DNA from: Clostridia bacterium
GTDB taxonomy: Bacteria; Bacillota; Clostridia; Oscillospirales; Acutalibacteraceae
Direction: 5' to 3'
Length of the DNA: 64,000 nucleotides
Assembly (NCBI GenBank): GCA_017550625.1
Contig: JAFZOL010000034.1
Location: forward strand, 54,793-118,792
Positions within the stretch are counted from its first letter, which is position 1. The number at the start of each line of letters is the position of its first letter. The position numbers and the translations under genes are program-made. Below, piece after piece: positions 23,739 through 31,451 of this stretch. The notes beneath the pieces are model-generated. The model did no database searches and was not told the origin of the DNA. It saw only the letters and a program-made list of their open reading frames with translations.

Positions 23739-23846
23739 CGCACAGGCGCGCTCGATCCTGAGGGCGCTTTTATTGTTTTTCCGTGACCCGAAGCCCCGAA
23801 ACGTCGGTATAAAGGTTGAAGACGTCTTCAAAAGGGAGGGAACCGC

Positions 23847-24410
23847 TTGAACGACCGTGAGATCCGTGACCTGCTCTTTCAGCGGGACGAAGAGGCGCTG
23901 CGGCGGCTGACCGAAGGCTGCGGCAGGCTTTGCCGCCGGCTCGCCTTCGACGTGCTCGGCAGCACCCCGGACGCCGAAGAAGTGCTGGACGACGCGCTTT
24001 TGCAGGTGTGGAACACCGTTCCGCCCGCCGACCCGCCGTCAATGAAGAGCTATCTTATGCTCATCGTGCGCAGCCGGGCGATCGACCGCCTTCGGTCCCG
24101 CGAGCGTGTCCGCCGCGGCGGCGGGCAGGGCACGGCCGTGCTCGAGGAGCTTGCGGACCTGCTGCCGGATTCTGCCGCCGACGGCCGCGATCTCCCCGAC
24201 CGCCTCGCGCTCAAAGAGGCGCTCGCGGGCTTTCTAAAGTCGCTCGACGAAAATGAGCGCACGCTGTTCTTGCGGCGCTACTGGTGGTTCACGCCGGTCA
24301 AAGAGATCGCCGCCGAAGAAAACCTCAGCGTCGGCGCGGTCAAAATGCGCCTTGCCCGCACGCGCGAAAAGCTGCGGGACCATTTAAGAAGGGAAGGTTT
24401 TGAAATATGA
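23847..24410 (+). CDS. ECF-type sigma factor (serpin operon)
   Basis: A 187-residue sigma-70-family factor starting at TTG 23847 after AAAGGGAGGG. Region 2 covers about 12-78 (DAEEVLDDALLQVWNTV, SYLMLIVRSRAIDRLRSR) and region 4 about 130-183 (LDENERTLFLRRYWWFTPVKEIAAEENLSVG). Its stop overlaps the ATG of the serpin gene (ATGA). The pairing sigma factor plus one-helix membrane protein repeats the arrangement at 7.0-9.8 kb. Confidence 0.88.
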   Translation: MNDREIRDLLFQRDEEALRRLTEGCGRLCRRLAFDVLGSTPDAEEVLDDALLQVWNTVPPADPPSMKSYLMLIVRSRAIDRLRSRERVRRGGGQGTAVLEELADLLPDSAADGRDLPDRLALKEALAGFLKSLDENERTLFLRRYWWFTPVKEIAAEENLSVGAVKMRLARTREKLRDHLRREGFEI

Positions 24411-26080
24411 ACGAAAACGATATCCTTGAAGCCCTCGGCGAGGCAGGGGAGCCGTTTGCCGAGGCCGCCGCGCCGAACGCGGCAAAAAAACGGGCCGTCG
24501 CGTGGCGCAGGATCCTGCCCGCGGCCGCTGCGCTGATCCTGATCACGGTCGCCGCCGTGTTCCTGTGGCGCGGACACACCCCGTCGCCGGTCGAAACCGA
24601 AAAAACGCCGACCGACAATACGCAAGCTTCCGCGACCGATCCCGCGCCCGTATCAGAGACCGATCCCGCGCCCGTTGACGAGCCGGCGTCCACGCCCGCC
24701 GACCCGCAGACCGCGTTTACGGACCTGCAGGTCGATCCCACGGTCAGGTCTGCGAGCCTCTTATCGACGCCCGAATACCCCGAAAGGGTCCTGAACCCCG
24801 CCGTCGCGTCGAACGGCTATGCGCAGGAATACTACGAAAAATGGTTCCAGCTGAGAAACGCCAAACTCGCAGCCTTCCATACGGGGCGGTCCGGCGACGC
24901 CGTCACCGCCTTCTTTCAGGACGCGGTCAAGCTGCTCCTTGCGGACGCGGATACCGAAAACGCTGTCGTCTCGCCGCTCAATATCTATCTCGCGCTTTCG
25001 ATGCTCGCCGACGTCACCTCCGGGAACTCGCGCGACGCGCTCCTGTCGCTTTTGCACGTCGATTCCGTCGAAACGCTCCACGCTCTCTGTCAAAACCTCT
25101 GGAACGCCCATTATCAGAACGACGGCGCTACGACGCTCCTGCTCGGCGCGTCGCTGTGGCTCCGAAAGGGCTTCGACTATAACCTCGACACGGTGTCGGC
25201 GCTTTCAAATAACTATTACGCCTCGGTCTTCGCCGGGGACATGGCTGACCCCGCCTACAGCGCCGAGCTGCGCGCGTGGCTTTCGCAGATGACGGGCGGC
25301 CTGCTCGATCAATACGTGTCCGACGTCAACATGACCGACGAAACGATCATGGAGCTCGTCACCACCGTGCTTTACCGCGTCAAATGGCTCGATGAATTCG
25401 GCGCGGCGGCCACCGAACCAGGCACGTTCCATGCGCCCGGCGGCGACGTCAACGCGGACTTTATGAAAAGAACGCTGATGCACGGACCCTATTTCTGGGG
25501 CGAGCATTTCGGCGCGGTGGAGCTCAATCTCGAGGATAACGGGCGCATGCGCCTCGTGCTGCCGGACGAGGGCTATACCCCCGCCGACCTGCTCGAAGAC
25601 CCCGAGGCGCTCTCGTATCTGCTCGCGCGCGACGCGTGGGTCGACAACGCCGGGACCCCCGCCGGCGGCTATTACGAATACGAGGCCGCGTGGGAGAACG
25701 TGACCCGCGATAAACAAGTGCACCTCTCGCTGCCGAAGTTCACCGTCTCGGCGGATCTCACCCTCAACGGCGCGCTATCGTCGCTCGGCCTTGCGGACCT
25801 GTTCACGCCCGGCACGTCGGATTTCAGTCCCCTGTTCGCCGCCACGCCCGTGAACGAGACGATCAAAGCGACAGCCTATATCGGCGAGGTCGAGCACGCC
25901 GCCACGCTTTCGGTCGACGAAGAAGGCGTCACGGCGGCGGCATACACGCGCATGCCGCTTGCGGGCGCCGCCCCGCCGCCCGAAGAGGAGATGGACCTCG
26001 TCTTCGACCGTCCCTTCCTCTTCGTGCTGATCTCCGAAGACCGCCAGCCTCTCTTCATCGGCGTCGTCAACGACCCGTAA
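24407..26080 (+). CDS. Membrane-tethered serpin
   Basis: A 557-residue protein. A cytoplasmic N-terminal segment (about 1-35, acidic then basic) and one transmembrane helix (about 36-55) are followed by a Thr/Pro/Asp-rich spacer (about 56-105) and a serpin fold. Serpin signatures are NAVVSPLNIYLALSMLADVTSGNSRD, LPKFTVSADLTLNGALSSLG and DRPFLFVLI. The reactive-centre hinge reads EEGVTAAAYTRMPLAG, close to the inhibitory pattern of small residues, so inhibition of a protease is plausible. Coupling to an ECF sigma factor is unusual; the N-terminal part may act on the sigma factor. Confidence 0.88.
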   Translation: MNENDILEALGEAGEPFAEAAAPNAAKKRAVAWRRILPAAAALILITVAAVFLWRGHTPSPVETEKTPTDNTQASATDPAPVSETDPAPVDEPASTPADPQTAFTDLQVDPTVRSASLLSTPEYPERVLNPAVASNGYAQEYYEKWFQLRNAKLAAFHTGRSGDAVTAFFQDAVKLLLADADTENAVVSPLNIYLALSMLADVTSGNSRDALLSLLHVDSVETLHALCQNLWNAHYQNDGATTLLLGASLWLRKGFDYNLDTVSALSNNYYASVFAGDMADPAYSAELRAWLSQMTGGLLDQYVSDVNMTDETIMELVTTVLYRVKWLDEFGAAATEPGTFHAPGGDVNADFMKRTLMHGPYFWGEHFGAVELNLEDNGRMRLVLPDEGYTPADLLEDPEALSYLLARDAWVDNAGTPAGGYYEYEAAWENVTRDKQVHLSLPKFTVSADLTLNGALSSLGLADLFTPGTSDFSPLFAATPVNETIKATAYIGEVEHAATLSVDEEGVTAAAYTRMPLAGAAPPPEEEMDLVFDRPFLFVLISEDRQPLFIGVVNDP

Positions 26081-26105
26081 CTATTATTTTTCCCTCAAAC
26101 ACAAC

Positions 26106-26147
26106 GAACCCCGGAGTCCGCTGAAACGCGCCCCGGGGTTCATTTTT
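26106..26147 (+). terminator. Intrinsic terminator of the serpin operon
   Basis: A 9 bp stem (26106-26114 with 26133-26141) with a long loop is followed by ATTTTT. Confidence 0.75.
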
Positions 26148-26188
26148 AATTATGATATGCCGCTTTTCAAAAAGAAAACGAAAAAGGC

Positions 26189-26217
26189 TTGCAATCCCCT
26201 GTCCCGTGTGATATGCT
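26189..26217 (+). promoter_or_regulatory. Promoter of structured RNA 2
   Basis: TTGCAA (26189-26194) and TATGCT (26212-26217) are 17 bases apart, the same layout as structured RNA 1. Confidence 0.75.
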
Positions 26218-26223
26218 GATAGT

Positions 26224-26383
26224 GCCACACAAGTGAATATTTCTGTCTTTACGGGAAAGTGTTTTTGTCTTCGGCAAAAACGCGTTCTCCATTTTTCGCA
26301 TTCTCGTAATGACAGAAAAACTTGTGTGGCGCAAGCAGGAGTTATGCGTTTTTCGGTGCGTAGCTTCGGCTGCGCACTTTTTT
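26224..26383 (+). ncRNA. Structured RNA 2 (related to structured RNA 1)
   Basis: A closing stem of 11 perfect pairs (26224-26234 with 26320-26330) continues into TTTCTGTC/GACAGAAA (26240-26247 with 26311-26318), a 9 bp helix with one G-U (26249-26257 with 26301-26309) and an apical GTTTTTG/CAAAAAC hairpin. Next is CGCA/TGCG with a loop containing AGGAGT, then TTTTTCGGTGCG leading into a UUCG-capped terminator (26356-26364 with 26369-26377, six T). The next ORF's ribosome site begins only about eight bases after the T run, leaving no room for a separate promoter. Confidence 0.65.
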
Positions 26384-26408
26384 ATTGTCGAAAGGGGGGG
26401 GGAGAAAC

Positions 26409-26591
26409 TTGGCTGATATGGGAACAAAAGAAGCATCTGAACGCTGGGGTGTGTCGCAAAAACGTGTAAGGAATTACTGCAATCGTTATATTCGTAGAAT
26501 AAACGATGGTCAGATTACACAAGACAAAAAAGGCAGTGCATACCACATTCCTAGAGATTTTCCAAATCCTTTTCTTTGTCAAAGCGGATAA
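26409..26591 (+). CDS. Small helix-turn-helix protein downstream of structured RNA 2
   Basis: A 60-residue product if it starts at TTG 26409, four bases after a strong GGGGGGGGAG; the in-frame ATG at 26418 is the alternative. The sequence MGTKEASERWGVSQKRVRNYC followed by AYHIPRDFPNPF resembles the small excisionase/MerR-like HTH proteins of Clostridia, which bind DNA. It is AT-rich compared with neighbours. Its expression probably depends on read-through of the RNA 2 terminator. Confidence 0.65.
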   Translation: MADMGTKEASERWGVSQKRVRNYCNRYIRRINDGQITQDKKGSAYHIPRDFPNPFLCQSG

Positions 26592-26682
26592 GCTTTATTG
26601 AGGGCATTTCATTGTAATAGAGTTTATTGGCCACGAAATCAATAAGAAACTTTTGGGCAAGTATTAAAAATGAGGTGTAAAA

Positions 26683-27048
26683 ATGAAAAAAGTAATCAGT
26701 CTTGTCTTGGCAATTGTTATGGTAATGATGTTAGGTGCATGTGTCTCAAATAATGAATCAAAACTTATAGGAACATGGACTTGTTCAAGAGATGCTGGAC
26801 AGGATGCAGTATCGAAACCGCATACCTATACACTTGAACTGTACAAAGGTGGTACGTTTTATAGATATGATGTAGTTCTTGACGGAACCAAGTACAATGG
26901 TTCATCTGGTACTTGGTCTGAAAAAAATGGCATTTTGACACTCAATTATGGCGGTGCTGTTGTAGGCTATGTAATGGATTTGACCACTCCTCCTTACTCC
27001 CTTACAAAGCAAAGTGATAGCAGTATTGTGCTAAAAAGAACTAAATAA
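26683..27048 (+). CDS. Small lipoprotein
   Basis: A 121-residue lipoprotein. The signal peptide ends in the lipobox LGAC (Cys 20). The mature part has an N-terminal ESKLIGTWTCS and alternating beta strands (GTFYRYDVVLDG, GSSGTWSEKNGILTLNYGG), which resembles lipocalin-like lipoproteins of Firmicutes. The ATG follows TGAGGTG. It is AT-rich and the last gene of the second island; function unknown. Confidence 0.8.
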   Translation: MKKVISLVLAIVMVMMLGACVSNNESKLIGTWTCSRDAGQDAVSKPHTYTLELYKGGTFYRYDVVLDGTKYNGSSGTWSEKNGILTLNYGGAVVGYVMDLTTPPYSLTKQSDSSIVLKRTK

Positions 27049-27160
27049 TGATTTCCCAATGTCTTATCAGTTAAACCATTCGCCTTCTTTTGGAATAAGA
27101 AGCGTACAAAGACTTCGTCGGTGTTTTTGGTAAAAATTCATCGTAATCATTGACATTTTC

Positions 27161-27213
27161 AAGGCCTCTTGACTCCCTAAATTTCCGCAAAAAGTCAAGA
27201 GGCCTTCCTTTTT
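27161..27213 (+). terminator. 14 bp terminator sharing sequence with tRNA-Pro
   Basis: A perfect 14 bp stem (27161-27174 with 27193-27206) is followed by CCTTTTT. The 11 bases GGCCTCTTGAC of the stem also occur in the nearby tRNA-Pro gene (anticodon 3' arm and variable loop). A second hairpin (27231-27241 with 27261-27271) follows. No gene is seen between 27049 and 27475. Confidence 0.7.
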
Positions 27214-27314
27214 GTGCCGACAAAAGAAACAAGCCTTGAATCTGCTTATAAATCAAGCAAATTCAAGGCTTTGGGATTGAGTATCCGTAAAGGGTTTCGC
27301 CGGCGGCACGAAAA

Positions 27315-27475
27315 ACCGCAAAAGGTTGGTAGCGACAGAGCGCCGTCGCGAGCGCGCTTGCAAGCGAACAGGCGATCCGAGCGTGACCTTTTGCGGAAAG
27401 GAGGAGCAGCGGCGTGAGTGCGCGGCGGTTTTTAAAAGAAAAATCGCCGCAAGCGATATAAAGCTTGCGACGACG
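27315..27475 (-). repeat. tRNA-linked structured repeat A, copy 1
   Basis: A ~161 bp unit directly 3' of tRNA-Pro, closely related to 48607-48780. It contains an 11 bp stem CCGCAAAAGGT/ACCTTTTGCGG (27316-27326 region with 27386-27396) enclosing CGCTTGCAAGCG. It also has a hairpin GCGGCGGTTTTT/AAAATCGCCGC and a GCAAGC/GCTTGC hairpin. It begins (minus strand) CGTCGTCGCAAGC immediately after the tRNA CCA. Confidence 0.75.
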
Positions 27476-27551
27476 TGGTCCGAGTGGCGAGACTTGAACT
27501 CACGGCCTCTTGACCCCCAGTCAAGCGCGCTCCCAACTGCGCCACACCCGG
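27476..27551 (-). tRNA. tRNA-Pro(GGG)
   Basis: On the minus strand the acceptor CCGGGTG pairs with CACTCGG, with discriminator A and encoded CCA (27476-27478). The anticodon stem CTTGA/TCAAG closes the loop CTGGGGG, giving anticodon GGG. The T-arm carries GAGTTCAAGTCTC. Length is 76 bases with CCA. Confidence 0.93.
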
Positions 27552-27576
27552 ATATGTTTCGCTGTCAGCAGAAGAT

Positions 27577-27605
27577 ATATTATCACAACGGTTTCAAGAA
27601 ATCAA
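27577..27605 (-). promoter_or_regulatory. Sigma-A promoter of tRNA-Pro
   Basis: On the minus strand, TTGATT (27600-27605) and TAATAT (27577-27582) are 17 bases apart. Confidence 0.7.
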
Positions 27606-27720
27606 GAGTTATTTTTGCGTTTTTTCATTTTTTTTGCCCGGTTCGCGCGATCGTATGCCAAAAATCTTATGAATATCCGCTTCTTTTGCGGGCATTTGCC
27701 CGTTCGGGGGCGGTTTTTTC

Positions 27721-27749
27721 TTGACTCAATGCGCGCGTTCGGTTATAAT
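27721..27749 (+). promoter_or_regulatory. Sigma-A promoter of hom-thrB-thrC
   Basis: TTGACT (27721-27726) and TATAAT (27744-27749) are 17 bases apart. No leader peptide or T-box is visible in the 52 bases before hom. Confidence 0.85.
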
Positions 27750-27801
27750 ATAAAGAAAAGCGCGGTTTTTGCCGGTTCTCCGGCGGAAAGGATGGATCTT
27801 T

Positions 27802-29079
27802 ATGATCAGGATCGGTATTCTCGGATGCGGCACGGTCGCGTCCGGCGTGATAAAACTGCTGGCGATGCACGGCGAGAGCGTCCGCGTGCAGCTCGGCGAA
27901 GAGGTCGAGGTCGCGAAAGTGCTGGCGCGCACGCCCGCGAAGGCGCTGGCGCTCGGCCTGACCGAGGCGCAGATCTGCTCCGATTTCGGCGAGATCCTCA
28001 ACGACCCCACGATCTCGGTCGTGATCGAGCTCATCGGCGGCACCGACGCCGCCTATACCTACATCTCCGAAGCGCTCAAAGCGGGCAAGCACGTGGTCAC
28101 CGCCAACAAGGACCTGATCGCCACGCATTTTCAGGAGCTCAACGATCTCGCGGCGGCGCACAGCGTGCGATTCGCGTTCGAGGCGAGCGTGGGCGGCGGT
28201 ATCCCGCTCGTGGATTCCATCCGCCGCACCCTCGCGGCGAACCGCATCCAGTCGATGTTCGGCATCCTCAACGGCACCACGAACTACATCCTGACCAAGA
28301 TGACGCAGAACGGCCTCTCGTATGCAGAGGCGCTCGCCGAGGCGCAGCGGCTCGGCTTTGCCGAGGCCAACCCCGCCTCCGACGTCGGGGGCGGCGACGC
28401 CGCGCGCAAGATCGCGATTTTGTCCACCCTCGCGTTCCACAGCCCCGTGTCGTATTACGACGTCTACCACGAGGGCATCGCCGGCATCACGCCCACCGAC
28501 ATCCGGTTCGCGGACCAGTCCGGCTTCGTGTTCAAGCTCCTCGGCATCGCCCGTCAGCACGAAAACGCTTGCGAGGCCTACGTGCGCCCGGCGCTCGTAC
28601 CCAAACGCCACCCTCTCGCCTCCGTATCCGATTCGTTCAACGCGGTGTTCATCACCGGCGACGCTGTGGGCGAGGTGATGCTCTACGGCCGCGGCGCGGG
28701 CTCGCTGCCGACTGCAAGCTCGGTGGTCGGCGACCTCATGAACGTGGTGCGCGCGGGCAGGGGACACACCGCCGCCGCGCTCTCGTGCTACGAGAATCTG
28801 CCGGTAATGGATATCCTCGATTCCGAAAACGTGTATTACGTGCGCCTGAGCGTGCAGGACCGCCCGATGGTGCTCGCGCGCGTGGCTGGCGTGTTCGGCA
28901 AGCACGGCGTGAGCCTTGCGTCTCTCGTGCAGGAATCCCGCGGCAAGGACAGCGCCGAGCTTCTGCTCTTCACGCACCGCGCTTCCGAGCGGGAACTCAG
29001 CGCCGCGATGGCGGACCTCAGGAATCTCGACGCCGTCCACGAGGGCGCCTACTGGATCTGTATGGAGGATGACGCATGA
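27802..29079 (+). CDS. hom: Homoserine dehydrogenase
   Basis: NAD(P)H-dependent reduction of aspartate semialdehyde to homoserine, the branch step to threonine and methionine. The protein has 425 residues with a Rossmann start MIRIGILGCGTVASGV, the catalytic core FAFEASVGGGIPLVDSIRRTLAANRI with GILNGTTNYIL, and a C-terminal ACT domain (about 345-425) for feedback control. ATG 27802 is chosen by AAAGGA and the Rossmann start. It heads hom-thrB-thrC with four-base overlaps. Confidence 0.95.
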   Translation: MIRIGILGCGTVASGVIKLLAMHGESVRVQLGEEVEVAKVLARTPAKALALGLTEAQICSDFGEILNDPTISVVIELIGGTDAAYTYISEALKAGKHVVTANKDLIATHFQELNDLAAAHSVRFAFEASVGGGIPLVDSIRRTLAANRIQSMFGILNGTTNYILTKMTQNGLSYAEALAEAQRLGFAEANPASDVGGGDAARKIAILSTLAFHSPVSYYDVYHEGIAGITPTDIRFADQSGFVFKLLGIARQHENACEAYVRPALVPKRHPLASVSDSFNAVFITGDAVGEVMLYGRGAGSLPTASSVVGDLMNVVRAGRGHTAAALSCYENLPVMDILDSENVYYVRLSVQDRPMVLARVAGVFGKHGVSLASLVQESRGKDSAELLLFTHRASERELSAAMADLRNLDAVHEGAYWICMEDDA

Positions 29080-29990
29080 GCGTGTTCGTTCGGGTGCCCG
29101 CGTCCAGCGCGAACCTCGGTTCGGGCGTGGACTGCATGGGCGTTGCCCTGTCGTTATATCTGCGGGTCAGCTTCCGCGAGGCGGACGAGACTCGTTTCAC
29201 CTTTTTCGACGAGACCGGCGCGCGCTTCACGCTGCCGGACGAAGAGAACCTGATCCTCGCCGCGATGCGCGCCGCCGGAACCTGCGTCGGCCGTCCGCTG
29301 CCGCCGTGTGAGGTAGAAGTCAATTCCGAGATCCCGCTCTCGCGCGGGCTCGGCAGCTCGTCCACGGCGATCGTGGCGGGCCTGCTCGGCGGCTTCGCCC
29401 TGCTCGGCGAAAAGCCGGATGAAGGCACGCTCCTGCACCTCGGCACGGTGCTCGAGGGGCACCCCGACAACGTCACGCCCGCCCTGCTCGGCGGCTTCAC
29501 CGTGGCGGCTTCGGCAGATAACGGCGAGATCCTCCGGCAGAAGCTCAGCGTCCCGCCCCTCACGGCCGTGGTCGCGATCCCGGCGTTTCGCCTGTCCACC
29601 CATGAACTGAGACGCGCCCTGCCCGAAACGGTGCCGCTTGCCGACGCCGTGCGGCAGGTGCAGCGCGTCAGCCTTCTCGTCGCCGCGCTCACGAACGGTG
29701 CGTTTTCGCTGCTGGATGAAGCCACGCGCGACGTCTTGTTCACCCCGCCCAGAAAGCCCTTCATGCCTTATCTTGACGACGCGTTCGCTGCGGGCAGATC
29801 AGGCGGCGCGCTGTGCTGCATGATCTCGGGCGCGGGCCCCACCGTGCTCGCGCTGGCGACCGAAGCCGCCGCCCCCGCCGTGCACGCGTCGCTCGAAGCG
29901 TGCTTCCGGGATAAGGGGATCGAAGCGAAGGTGCTCAGCCTGCCCGTGGACCACGCGGGCGCCGTTCTTACCACGGAGGAAGCGTTATGA
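29076..29990 (+). CDS. thrB: Homoserine kinase
   Basis: ATP-dependent phosphorylation of homoserine. A 304-residue GHMP kinase with the N-terminal VRVPASSANLGSGVDCMGVAL, the ATP-binding EIPLSRGLGSSSTAIVAGLL (about 88-107) and the C-terminal MISGAGPTVLAL. Starts inside the hom stop (ATGA) and ends inside the thrC start, so the three enzymes are made together. Confidence 0.95.
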   Translation: MSVFVRVPASSANLGSGVDCMGVALSLYLRVSFREADETRFTFFDETGARFTLPDEENLILAAMRAAGTCVGRPLPPCEVEVNSEIPLSRGLGSSSTAIVAGLLGGFALLGEKPDEGTLLHLGTVLEGHPDNVTPALLGGFTVAASADNGEILRQKLSVPPLTAVVAIPAFRLSTHELRRALPETVPLADAVRQVQRVSLLVAALTNGAFSLLDEATRDVLFTPPRKPFMPYLDDAFAAGRSGGALCCMISGAGPTVLALATEAAAPAVHASLEACFRDKGIEAKVLSLPVDHAGAVLTTEEAL

Positions 29991-31423
29991 AATATATAAG
30001 CACCCGGGGCGCGTCGGCGCCCGTCACCGCCGAGCAGGCGATTTTGACCGGCATCGCGCCCGACGGCGGGCTCTATCTGCCCGAAACCGTCCCCGTTTTT
30101 TCAAAAGAAGACCTCGCTGAGATCGCGGCTTCCGATTACAGAAGCGCCGCGCTGAAAGTCCTGCGCCCGTATCTGCCGTCGTTTACCGACGACGAGCTCG
30201 TTTCCTGCGTCGGCGAGGCCTATGCGCGCTTCGACACGTCCGAGCCCGTACAATTCCAGGATCTCGGCAACGGCCTGAACGTGATGGAACTCTGGCACGG
30301 CCCAACCGCAGCGTTCAAGGATATGGCGCTGCAGTTGTTCCCGCGGCTCATGCCGCTGTGCAAGGCGAAATGCGGCACGGCCGAAGAGACGTGGATCCTC
30401 ACCGCCACCTCCGGCGATACCGGCAAGGCGGCGCTCGAGGGCTTCTGCGGCGTGCCCGGCACGCGGATCCTCGTGTTCTACCCCTACGGGGGCGTGAGCC
30501 GGATCCAGGAGCTGCAGATGACCACCCAGCAGGGCGATAACGTCGGCGTGTTCGCGGTGCGCGGCAATTTCGACGACGCGCAGACCGGCGTCAAGCGTCT
30601 GTTCGGCGACGCGTCCCTCGCCGCCGACCTCGCCGAACGCGGGGTGCGGCTCTCTTCCGCCAATTCCATCAACTGGGGCAGGCTGCTGCCGCAGATCGTG
30701 TATTACGTCTACGCGAGCGCCCGGCTTTCGGTCGGCGGCCCCGTGGATTTCATCGTGCCCACCGGCAACTTCGGCAACATCTTTGCCGGGTATTTGGCGA
30801 AGCTGATGGGCGCGCCCGTCGGCAGGCTCGTGTGCGCCTCGAACCGCAACCGCGTGCTCACCGATTTCTTCGAGACCGGCGTCTATGACCGCCGCCGCCC
30901 GTTCTATAAAACGGCTTCGCCGTCGATGGATATCCTGATCTCCTCGAACCTCGAGCGCCTGCTGTATCTCGCCTCCGGGCGCAACGCCGGGCGCGTCGCC
31001 GCGTGGATGCGCGAGCTCGCCGAACAGGGGAGCTATGCCGTCCCCGATTCCGTTATGGAGCCGCTCCGCGAGACCTTCTCGTTCGGCTTTGCCGACGATA
31101 CCGCGACCGTCGAGGCGATAAGCGCCTGCTGGAACGAACACAGGTATCTTCTCGACCCGCACACGGCGGTCGGCTACGCGGTATATCGCGAGCTTAAAAA
31201 TCCCTCAAACCCCGCCGTGCTCGTGTCCACCGCCAACCCCTATAAATTCGCGCCGGATGTGCTGAAGGCTTTCGGCATGTCCGCCGACGGCTTCGAGGCG
31301 CAGGATCTTCTGGGGACCGAGACCGGCGTGCCCGTTCCCGCGTCGCTTTCAGCGCTGCGCGAAAAAACGGTGCGCTTCGATACGGTCCTTTCGCCCGAAG
31401 AGATGAAAACCGTGCTCTTATAA
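29987..31423 (+). CDS. thrC: Threonine synthase
   Basis: PLP-dependent conversion of O-phosphohomoserine to threonine. A 478-residue enzyme of the long class: MKYISTRG start, the PLP lysine in HGPTAAFKDMALQLFPRLM (about 103-121), LTATSGDTGKAALEGF, and VPTGNFGNIFAGYLAKLMG. It completes the aspartate-semialdehyde-to-threonine branch together with hom and thrB. Confidence 0.96.
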   Translation: MKYISTRGASAPVTAEQAILTGIAPDGGLYLPETVPVFSKEDLAEIAASDYRSAALKVLRPYLPSFTDDELVSCVGEAYARFDTSEPVQFQDLGNGLNVMELWHGPTAAFKDMALQLFPRLMPLCKAKCGTAEETWILTATSGDTGKAALEGFCGVPGTRILVFYPYGGVSRIQELQMTTQQGDNVGVFAVRGNFDDAQTGVKRLFGDASLAADLAERGVRLSSANSINWGRLLPQIVYYVYASARLSVGGPVDFIVPTGNFGNIFAGYLAKLMGAPVGRLVCASNRNRVLTDFFETGVYDRRRPFYKTASPSMDILISSNLERLLYLASGRNAGRVAAWMRELAEQGSYAVPDSVMEPLRETFSFGFADDTATVEAISACWNEHRYLLDPHTAVGYAVYRELKNPSNPAVLVSTANPYKFAPDVLKAFGMSADGFEAQDLLGTETGVPVPASLSALREKTVRFDTVLSPEEMKTVLL

Positions 31424-31451
31424 ACCGCTTTTTCGCGGGGAGGAACGCGCC

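Noticed and set aside
26224..26591. RNA plus small ORF as a type III (ToxIN-like) toxin-antitoxin pair
   Set aside because: There are no tandem short repeats in the RNA, and the ORF is a ~60-residue HTH protein, much shorter than ToxN-type endoribonucleases.
27071..27256. 61-codon minus-strand ORF
   Set aside because: It lies across two strong hairpins (27161-27206 and 27231-27271) and has no ribosome site or similarity; treated as non-coding.
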